A DNA stretch of 53,957 nucleotides from the NCBI GenBank assembly GCA_032718475.1, contig JAUCBJ010005647.1, positions 1-53,957 of the forward strand, written 5' to 3'. The position numbers were made by a program, and so were the translations under genes. The DNA comes from Nemertoderma westbladi (taxonomy: Eukaryota; Xenacoelomorpha; Nemertodermatida; Nemertodermatidae). The number at the start of each line of letters is the position of its first letter. The first letter of the stretch is position 1. Under the pieces are notes generated by a model that saw only the letters and a list, made by a program, of their open reading frames with translations, did not search any database and was not told where the DNA came from. Positions 23,315 through 31,015 of this stretch are shown here, one piece after another.

Positions 23315-24784
23315 TGGAGTTAGAGAAAAGTTTAGTCGTCCAAGTTTTGGACTGAGGGGGGTGGGATTGAGGGCGAGACGTCCTTCCCACAAACAAAAAA
23401 AAAAAAAAAATAATAATAAAATAAAATAATAGTACATGGTAGGTACGCAGTTAGTAGGCAGAAGTTAGTTAAGAGGTACGTAGTACCTAGTTAGTTAGTT
23501 AGTTAGAAGGTACGTAGTACCGATAGTTAGTTAGAGAGTTAGAGGGTACGTAAGTACCGCTAGTTAGTTAGAGTTAGAAGGTACGTAGTACCTAGTTAGT
23601 TAGTTAGTTAGAAGGTACGTAGTACCGATAGTTAGTTAGAGAGTTAGAGGGTACGTAAGTACCGCTAGTTAGTTAGAGAGTTAGAGGGTACGTAAGTACC
23701 GCTAGTTAGTTAGAGAGTTAGAGGGTACGTAAGTACCGCTAGTTAGTTAGAGAGTTAGAGGGTACGTAAGTACCGTTAGTTAGTTAGTTAGAGAGTTAGA
23801 GGGTACGTAAGTACCGCTAGTTAGTTAGAGTTAGGAGGTACGTAGTACCTAGTTAGTTAGTTAGTTAGAAGGTACGTAGTACCGATAGTTAGTTAGAGAG
23901 TTAGAGGGTACGTAGTACCGATAGTTAGTTAGTTAGTTAGAAGGTACGTAGTACCTAGTTAGTTAGAGAGTTAGAGGGTACGTAAGTACCGCTAGTTAGT
24001 TAGAGAGTTAGAGGGTACGTAGTACCGCTAGTTAGTTAGAGTTAGAAGGTACGTAGTACCGATAGTTAGTCAGAGAGTTAGAGGGTACGTAGTACCGATA
24101 GTTAGTTAGAGAGTTAGAGGGTACGTAGTACCGATAGTTAGTTAGAGAGTTAGAGGGTACGTAAGTACCACTAGTTAGTTAGAGAGTTAGAGGGTACGTA
24201 AGTACCGCTAGTTAGTTAGAGAGTTAGAGGGTATGTAGTACCGTTAGTTAGAGAGAAAGTAAGAGTCAGAGGGTACGTAGTACCGTTAGTTAGAAGAGAG
24301 AGAGTAAGAGGTAAAAGGGGATATAGATATAGATATTAGTTAGCAGTTAGTAGAGAGAGGGGGGCATATGAGTACAGCTGGGTAAGTCGTGTGGCCACAC
24401 GACGCATACTGCTGTACTGCATAGGCCAGAATACAGAGTAGGCCAGAATGTGGATTAGAGAATAGAATAATCCATAGGCAGTAGTAAGTAGTAGGACAGT
24501 AGAATCAAATTAAATAAATAAATAAATAGAATAGGGCTGAAAGTTACAAAATAGTGGCAACACAAGGGAAGTTATTCTAGAACATAATAAAAGTAACGGA
24601 CAGAAATTGTAAATTACGCTCATTTACTAGCTTCAAAATTAATTAGTGATAATTTAGGTTAAAAGGCGCAGTTAAGTAGGAAGTAGGCCATTATCGAACC
24701 GTACAGAACATCCTAGATACATCACTCATCTGTATTGCGCCTTGGTAAGGCACCACCTTGCAGGTGAGCGAGTGAACGTTCGGA
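23315..24784 (+). repeat. Spacer with hairpin-bearing 37-bp tandem array (23411-24310)
   Basis: After an A-rich stretch at 23395 the region consists of units with core GTTAGTTAGAGAGTTAGAGG followed by GTACGTAAGTACCGCTA, about 37 bp each. Many units contain GGTAC-GTA(A)-GTACC, a short self-complementary hairpin. About two dozen are present. Variants differ by TTAG repeats and by GTA versus GTAA loops. The remaining 470 bp before the ORF at 24785 is unique, with CTTGCAGGTGAG at 24758, which could act as a splice site for the downstream ORF. Confidence 0.85.
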
Positions 24785-26533
24785 ATGGCGAGTAAGTTGA
24801 TCAGAAATAGAAAAGCGGAGTCAGGAGGAAAGGAGATACTGGTGGATTTCACCGAGAGGCATCCGGAAGAGAAGACGAGAGGATACTACGAGAGGTTGGA
24901 AAGGGGTCACGCGGCGCGAGCACTGCAAGATCACTTCAGGGAGATGCACGAACAGCGGCTGGTCGGGACCTACGGGACGCCGTCGCTGGACAACGCGATC
25001 TTCCAACACTTCCACTACGTGGTGAGAGGGGACGAGGCGAAGTTCGGGATTCCGAAGTACCCGAGGGAATCACCGAGGAAGGGCTGGAAGAGATTCATAG
25101 AGTCCGTCAACAGAGGAGGATATATGATCCTAGACGACGAGGGAACCGTGGAAGACGAGGCGGGTTCGAGACGAGGAACGGCGGGGTCGGCCAGGACCAT
25201 ACTCCTACATTTGGCCACGCCAAATGGGGACATCTTCTTATTCGACCTAGGGACGTATGGGAAGAAGGACAGGCCGAAATTAAACCGGTTACCGAAAGTG
25301 GTACAAGTCTTAGTAAGAGAGAAGTCGACGACGAAAGTGGGATCGGCGATTCGCGAGGACGCGGAGAGGATCATCAGTCCGGACGCCACCAACCTCCTGG
25401 ATATGCAGAAAGTCTTTATGGCTATGACGGCACCGGATGGGTTGGGGGTAGTCGAAAACACAGGCCAAAGCGGGGCAGTGGCGATGGGCCAATCATTGGG
25501 GCTCGTATGCCACAAACCGATGGACTGGGGGAAGTTTAGGGAAGAATACGGAGCAGAACTAGCGAACTCGCTAAAGTGGGGAGCGAGACCGGGAAGGCAG
25601 GAGGTATATCAGTTCCGAAGGGGAGCGATAAAGGTATATCAGAAGCGATATATCCTGCAGGAGGACTGGATGATGATAAGTTTGCTTAACTTATTCATGA
25701 CCGTGGTTATCGAGAGGGAACCAGGGGCATTTCTGTTATCGGGATCACCCCTAAGCTACAGGAGAGCCTTTAAGACGGCCTTTGACGATCTGGTAGACCA
25801 CCCGGGGCTGAAGGGCGAGTCGGTGTACTACAACAGCCGACATCTGGTAGACGGGGAGACAGATACACCGTATCAGAGATGGGAGCAGCTAGAGACGGAT
25901 AGACGAGAAGCAAAGCGACTGGAAGAAGTCGCTAGACGGGAGAGGATAGAAGCAGAGGAGAGGGAAGAGGAGGCAGGGACACAGAGTTACGGCTTCAAGG
26001 AACAGGCAGGCCTAGACGAACTTCATTGGACTTCATCAGGGAGTTCGGAGGAGTCTCTAGGGCGAGAATTGGGATGGACGGTGGGATCGCCGAAACAGTC
26101 GACGTCGGGGTTGCAAACAATGCCCATACCAGCGGGCGCCGAGGGCGACCAACCGCCAAGGAAGTTAAGGGAGCTAGAAGGATGGAGAGCTACGGGCGAG
26201 AGCCAAGGCGGGAAGGGACATAGTGGATCCATCGGGATACCGGGGTTGGAGACACTACCAGAAGAGGAGGACGACGACGATGAGTTCGGAGAGATGCCGC
26301 CCATCGAGAGGATAGGCCACTCGGACATGGACTGGGTTGGCGGAAGGGTGGTGACTGCCAGTGGGGCAAGGGCCTTCTGGAACAGATCCGGCAAGCGGAC
26401 CTGGGTGCACGAGGAGTGTGGCGATGGATTTCGCGGGGAGCACCATCAGGTTGGGCGAGCAACCGGGGACGACACCACGGATAGTATTCGGGGAGACGAT
26501 GCCCGAGAGGGGCGGAGAGATCGACGTAGATAG
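24785..26533 (+). CDS. BEL post-pol ORF 1: exonuclease-like protein
   Basis: ATG 24785, 582 residues. Residues about 110-125 read GGYMILDDEG, a DxE motif at the end of a hydrophobic strand. TILLHLATPNGDIFLFDLG (about 140-158) follows. Then comes LPKVVQVLV with KVGSAIREDA (about 172-195), and later QKRYILQEDW with a hydrophobic helix (about 283-305). This order (DxE, hydrophobic strands, K-G-x-x-x-x-D, Y-x4-D) resembles the DEDD 3'-5' exonuclease fold (RNase D/Werner type). The C-terminal 200 residues are charged and low in complexity. A counterpart with the same LP..PV...KIGSAV segment lies in family B at 841-2968. Known BEL elements normally end with integrase or carry env here, so this ORF is unusual. 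The exonuclease call is inference and the catalytic set is not proven. Confidence 0.6.
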   Translation: MASKLIRNRKAESGGKEILVDFTERHPEEKTRGYYERLERGHAARALQDHFREMHEQRLVGTYGTPSLDNAIFQHFHYVVRGDEAKFGIPKYPRESPRKGWKRFIESVNRGGYMILDDEGTVEDEAGSRRGTAGSARTILLHLATPNGDIFLFDLGTYGKKDRPKLNRLPKVVQVLVREKSTTKVGSAIREDAERIISPDATNLLDMQKVFMAMTAPDGLGVVENTGQSGAVAMGQSLGLVCHKPMDWGKFREEYGAELANSLKWGARPGRQEVYQFRRGAIKVYQKRYILQEDWMMISLLNLFMTVVIEREPGAFLLSGSPLSYRRAFKTAFDDLVDHPGLKGESVYYNSRHLVDGETDTPYQRWEQLETDRREAKRLEEVARRERIEAEEREEEAGTQSYGFKEQAGLDELHWTSSGSSEESLGRELGWTVGSPKQSTSGLQTMPIPAGAEGDQPPRKLRELEGWRATGESQGGKGHSGSIGIPGLETLPEEEDDDDEFGEMPPIERIGHSDMDWVGGRVVTASGARAFWNRSGKRTWVHEECGDGFRGEHHQVGRATGDDTTDSIRGDDAREGRRDRRR

Positions 26534-27335
26534 AGAGACCAACGTAGAGAAGTTCGCCTACCAGCTACTCCACAGACCGCGGAGATCGCTTGGGACGAAA
26601 GACGAGGTGGGACGGGAGACATTGGTACTCGGCTGCGACTACTGTGGGAGACAGACCCATCGGGAAAGCAGCTGCCTATACCGGTTCCAAAAAGGAACCT
26701 TTTGTCTCTACTGCAGAGAACCAAGCCACAGGATGGGGGCGTGTCCACGGTTGCATAACCGATGTCCAAAGTGCCACTTTCGGGGACACTACGGACGCGA
26801 GTGCGACTGGATGAACGACGAGGAGAAGTTCACAAGATTCGAGGAGTGGGCCGACGTCGGGGCCATGACGCGCCAGCGCATGAAGGCCCAGGAGTTCAAG
26901 TGGGGTTTCTTCCTTATCAATCAGGAGACTCACATGGAAATCATAAAGCGGAGGCTGCCGTTTACCTACCAAGAGGTAGCAACGGCGGCGTCGTACGCTG
27001 GAGTGATGAACACGCAAAGATATTTGGACAGGTGGACGCCAGAGAACCGAAGGGAGTTTAGGGATTTCTTGGCGGAGCACGTACCAAAGGCAATGAAAAT
27101 GATCCTATGGGACGCCACCAGAGGGAGACAACCGGGCCACTCTGAGGGGCCACCGGCGAAGCGATATCGGGCACTAATAACACCAGCGCCCAAGGAGCCA
27201 ACGACCGGGATCAGCAAGGAAGTAGCGGCGAAGGTCCGAAAGCAGAAAGCGGATGATGCCAGAGGAACGGTGATAACCAAGAAACGGCCCAGGGAACAGG
27301 ACGCCAGGGGGAACTATCCCCAGAGGAACAGATAG
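26361..27335 (+). CDS. BEL post-pol ORF 2: three-zinc-knuckle protein
   Basis: It overlaps ORF 1 by 173 bp in another frame. A later start at ATG 26423 (MDFAGST) is possible, as is ribosomal frameshifting from ORF 1. It holds three CCHC-type knuckles (about 26630-26815): CDYCGRQTHRESSC, CLYCREPSHRMGAC and CPKCHFRGHYGREC. A helical segment and a basic C terminus (KKRPREQDAR) follow. In family B the exonuclease-like and knuckle parts are on one frame, so the two ORFs here may be one protein split by a frame change. Likely role: nucleic-acid binding in the element's particle. Confidence 0.7.
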   Translation: MGQGPSGTDPASGPGCTRSVAMDFAGSTIRLGEQPGTTPRIVFGETMPERGGEIDVDRETNVEKFAYQLLHRPRRSLGTKDEVGRETLVLGCDYCGRQTHRESSCLYRFQKGTFCLYCREPSHRMGACPRLHNRCPKCHFRGHYGRECDWMNDEEKFTRFEEWADVGAMTRQRMKAQEFKWGFFLINQETHMEIIKRRLPFTYQEVATAASYAGVMNTQRYLDRWTPENRREFRDFLAEHVPKAMKMILWDATRGRQPGHSEGPPAKRYRALITPAPKEPTTGISKEVAAKVRKQKADDARGTVITKKRPREQDARGNYPQRNR

Positions 27336-28012
27336 GTTCCCAGAGTCGAGGGATAGAGACTGAGACTTGGACGTGGTGCGCCTGGAAGGCGCCGCGTGGG
27401 ACGTACGAACTATTAAGTACAAGTTTAATTAATGCAAATAATCATATAAGTGCAATTTGTATGTACGTATGTAGTAATTAGTAATCTACGAATATATACG
27501 CTGGGAGTAAGTACTATAGTCATACAACCTTTCTCAATTAGCTACTGGGACTGGGGGACAACTGACTATGGCACTATGGACGAGACACCAGACGATTTCA
27601 CACTTCTTGAGTGCGACGGCACAAGAGGGGGGGGGGGGGGATTCGTCAGAAGGGATGAGGTAGTCAGAGTAGGGTTGAGGGACAGAGTAGTTAGTGCGAA
27701 GTGTGGAGAGAGTGCGGACGCAATTCTAGTGTGGGGGGGGGGAGAATAAGAGGCTGAGTGAGGGACGAGGAGGTCCGAGTGTATGAGAGAGTTAGGATGA
27801 GAGTGAAGAAGAGATAGGGCGGAAGTGTTGGGGAAACAAAAGTTGTGTGAGAGGTGAGCGTGATCGGCCCGACATGAGACGCCAGGCACACAGGGTAGCG
27901 TTATCATACCCATAGGGAGCGGCCTGGAAAGCCGGCTCCGAGAGAAAAGAATTCCACCCCACACCCGATACTAGATCGGGATCCAGCGGGATTGTAGCGC
28001 ACTTTTTGGTTG
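27336..28012 (+). other. 3' untranslated region of the BEL element
   Basis: No credible gene. It includes G runs at 27627 and 27734 and AATTAGCTACTGGGACTGGG near 27536, which recurs at 38410 in the related fragment. The right half is similar to 38800-38940, so it is shared by two BEL-type families. Confidence 0.6.
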
Positions 28013-28050
28013 ATGCTATCTTCTTACCGGGAAGATAGCATGGGGGGGAG
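28013..28050 (+). promoter_or_regulatory. Hairpin and polypurine tract before the 3' LTR
   Basis: ATGCTATCTTC (28013-28023) pairs with GAAGATAGCAT (28031-28041) across a 7-nt loop, then GGGGGGGAG leads directly into the LTR at 28051. The polypurine tract is the expected plus-strand primer. The same 11-bp stem with a different loop is found at 38940-38968 before another LTR, so it is conserved. Confidence 0.85.
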
Positions 28051-28882
28051 TGTTAGCTTATTCAATCCCGCTAACACCCCATAAAGTTATAAGCCGATAA
28101 GCAATATTGGGAGCCACGAGATTGGGTAATAAACCAACTCGTGCCATCCCAATAAGAATGGGAAGGAGAAGCACACAATGAGGGTCAGGGGCCAAACCCC
28201 TAACCCAGAGAGAATAGGTGGAGTGAACGGGAACACTCCAAAGGGCGCCAACAAGGGTATCAACCAATCAGAGGGGGGAAAGGCATCGATTAGGTAGAGT
28301 AACAAGGCCAACCGTGCAATATAGCCACTTGGCAGTAATCATACCAGTTCAGTTATCTCAGTGCAATACCGGTGCTAGATTAGGTTACAATAGTTTAGCT
28401 AGGGAAGGACCGGGACTTTAGTTACCGTATCCCGCCTTCCGTATACGACAATATATCTCATACCTATATCTATATCTATATCTGCATATCATATAGGTTT
28501 AAATGAGTTAGAATGGGCTATATTCCGGTTTAAATAGTTAAAAAATTCAAAATTTACATGGCAATATAATTATGATCATTAAACATATTAATATTAACAT
28601 ATTAAACTATATTAAACTTTATTATTTTTAAACCAGACGTTCTGAAGATTTTGAAATGCATTAACGTTTTTAATATCTGGTTTACTTATTTATTTGTTTT
28701 TAATTACTTTTAATAATTTAATGTTTAATGATCATAATTATATTGCCATGTAAATTTTGAATTTTTTAACTGCATATCATATTATATACGACAAACAGTA
28801 CAAACTCATTTACTCTTTATACACGGCGGGGACGCGTGAACTAAAACCGGATAAACCGGGATCCCTCTTGGATCCCGTCACA
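28051..28882 (+). repeat. 3' LTR of the BEL element, interrupted by a MITE
   Basis: It is 288 bp longer than the 5' LTR, all of it due to an insertion at 28483-28770 together with its duplicated target. The rest is almost identical to 14196-14739. It is followed by AAACG, the element's target duplication. Confidence 0.92.
28495..28770. mobile_element. MITE with 50-bp inverted repeats inside the 3' LTR
   Basis: TGCATATCATAT occurs on both sides (28483-28494 and 28771-28782) but once in the 5' LTR, so it is the target duplication (8-12 bp, exact length unclear). The inverted repeats are 28537-28586 and 28721-28770 (GTTAAAAAATTCAAAATTTA...). The left side has 42 extra bases outside its inverted repeat, the right side none. 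No coding. Confidence 0.85.
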
Positions 28883-28887
28883 AAACG

Positions 28888-30681
28888 TAAGTTAGTTAAA
28901 TGTACGGTGGAAGGATGTGTATCATATGTACGACGATATATGCGGACCACCTAAACAGGGTTCATAGCATTCCCCGTTATGCAATAGAATCTGAAGACAA
29001 ATCCCCAATTTCCAATCCTGAACGTCAGCAATATTTACGAAATCCGGGGCGTTTTTCCATCCCCTCACCCCCATCAATCCCACAAGGTCCTCTACCAGTA
29101 ATTCCACAGTTTAAACTTTATTTGGATAGTCCTATGTCGCGAGTTTCTGATGATGTTACGAAAAGAATGACCCTATCGTATTGCATACATTTTTTCAACT
29201 TAATGCAGAAATGTCTTACTACTGATGATATGTTTGAAACTGATAACATAGTGAATACTTTTGTGCTCGTGAAGGAGGAGAAGGTGCGTGGGGGGAAAGT
29301 GAGACAGGCTACAACATTAAATATGTATCTCCAACGCCTGATTAGCTTTATGGATTTTTCAGTTATTAATAATGATTTAAGACTGGAAAGGTCCCAAATT
29401 ATAGCTGCAAGAACGACTTTAAAATGTCTGGTAGCCAATCAACGAAGTTTATTGAAACGACACCTGTGGCAAATAAGGGCGGAGGCAACTAAAACGATGC
29501 CGACAGCAGATGAACTTTTGCGGTTTGAAACTGCCCCTCTCAGTGGGCCAATTCGCAGCTCAATTAATCTTCTAAAAACTGGTGTTAAAGATGGAGGTGT
29601 TCCGCTATGGAGTATGCAAGCTTGGTTGATGTTGGGGCTTTCTCTGTGCCATGGGAATCGATCTTGCGGAGTTATTAACATGACACTAACTGAATTTGAT
29701 AACGCATTCAAGAGAGAAGATGGTTATTGGATGATAGACGTAACAAACCATAAGACTGGGAGTCAACATGGTCCTCAAACCTTTATGATCTCACCAAGTT
29801 TATTTGAATTGTTAGATATCTGGGTCAAATTTGGACGTAACAGTTATTCGTATACTATTAATGCCCCTCTCGTATTCCTCACGAAAGCTGGAGAGAGATA
29901 TATGTGTATTACGAACAAGTTAAATCGTTTATGGAAAAAATGATACCCTAGTTCCAAATCCAAAGCCGGAACAACAAGTATCCGACACAGTATAAGTTGT
30001 TTTAACCAGCAATACCCGGGAATGGAAGGAGATCAGAACAGGGTTGCGAAACTAATGGGACATTCCTTAGTTTGCCAACGTAAAGTTTATGACGAAGTCA
30101 TAAGGCCCAACCAAGCAAAAGAAGCAATTGGCCGAATAAGACATGCTGTAGAGTATGCTGCCACTGGTTCTATCAGCCTGAGAGAGAACACCATAGAGTT
30201 GCCCACCAATTCTGACCTACTTAAAGATTGCCCTGCCGATTCTGACCCACTTAAAGATTGCCCTGCCGATTCTGACCCAGTAAAAGATTGCCCTGCCGAT
30301 TCTGACCCAGTAAAAGATTGCCCTGCCGATTCTGACCTACTTAAAGATTGCCCCGTCGATTCCAACAATGTTAAACTAGACCTTACTTCTATTTTAACGA
30401 CAGTTTCTGGAGAACGAATCTATAATATCAGTATTCCTTCTACATCTACCGAACCCCTACCGTCAGCGCGTCATCCCCGCACTATTTGGTCGACAAAAGA
30501 AAACACGAAATTAAGAAGTCTATTTAGTTTAACCGATAGAATTACGAAGGAGAAATTTAAAGCTTGTCGGGAGCACGTCCCGCCCCGCCTCCCCGTAACT
30601 CCAGTCTTCAGTATTAACTACTACTACATTTTAGTAGTAGTCACTTACAGTAGGTTCCAATATTTATTTCGTCAATATTAA
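28888..30681 (+). pseudogene. Zinc-finger tyrosine recombinase gene, part 3 (finger 2, catalytic domain, tail)
   Basis: The frame continued from 14195 gives KCTVEGC at 28897, then ends at TAA 28952. Frame 1 (from 28900) supplies DHLNRVH, so a single-base frameshift lies within finger 2 (C-x4-C...H-x4-H). Frame 1 then runs to a TGA at 29941 and goes on in frame to 30681. Features: an N-terminal helical domain (29130-29480); catalytic Arg in HGNRSCGV (about 29655); Lys in NHKTG (about 29750); after the stop, TTSIRHSI (about 29985), and LMGHSLVCQRKVYD (about 30055-30095) with His and the nucleophile Tyr. This is the R-K-(H/T)xxR-H-Y set of tyrosine recombinases. Five 10-residue repeats follow, then a Trp-led SANT-like stretch (TIWSTKENTKLRSLF). 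Crypton-like or domesticated recombinases are candidates. No terminal repeats of its own are seen. Confidence 0.75.
30211..30360 (+). repeat. 30-bp coding tandem repeat, 5 units
   Basis: Units encode SDPxKDCPAD with small changes (LL, PL, PV). The array lies between the catalytic domain and the SANT-like tail and is in frame. The acidic, proline-containing character recalls the N-terminal 12-residue array of the same gene. Confidence 0.9.
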
Positions 30682-31015
30682 TATTTTTCTTGTTAGACGT
30701 TTTGGAAACTTGTATAGTTGCTATATATGTGCATATATTTTTTTCTGTAAAAAAAAACGTTTTGGCTACAAGGAATATATATATATATATATACTTACTA
30801 TACGATGTATGTATGTAAGTAAGTACGTACAATCTAGAGTTCGTATACAAAAGTATACATTGGGAACATATTTCATATACCTAATGTATACTTTTGTATA
30901 CAATAAAAAAAACAACATTGGAAAAAATTTTTTGAAAATTTTTTCATCAAAAATTATTATTTGGTGTATAATTAACCCATTAATTAACAAGACCAACCAA
31001 TTTTTTTTTCCTAAA
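30682..31015. other. AT-rich spacer with a perfect hairpin
   Basis: Between the recombinase and the minus-strand gag. GTATACAAAAGTATACATT (30843-30861) is exactly complementary to 30883-30901, with a 21-nt loop. A short TA microsatellite is at 30775. No gene. Confidence 0.6.

Larger units (their letters stand above)
14196..28882 (+). mobile_element. Complete BEL/Pao LTR retrotransposon, 14.7 kb
   Basis: LTRs at 14196-14739 and 28051-28882 both begin TGTTAGCTTA and end CCCGTCACA. AAACG is duplicated at 14191-14195 and 28883-28887. Internal order: gag, aspartic protease, reverse transcriptase, RNase H, integrase, a hairpin-rich tandem array, an exonuclease-like ORF, a zinc-knuckle ORF, a hairpin, a polypurine tract and the 3' LTR. 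Apart from a MITE in the 3' copy, the LTRs are almost identical (I noted one difference, TAATTAACC versus TAATAAACC), so the insertion is young. It landed in a tyrosine recombinase gene. At this length it is large for a BEL element because of the extra 3' ORFs and spacers. Confidence 0.9.
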
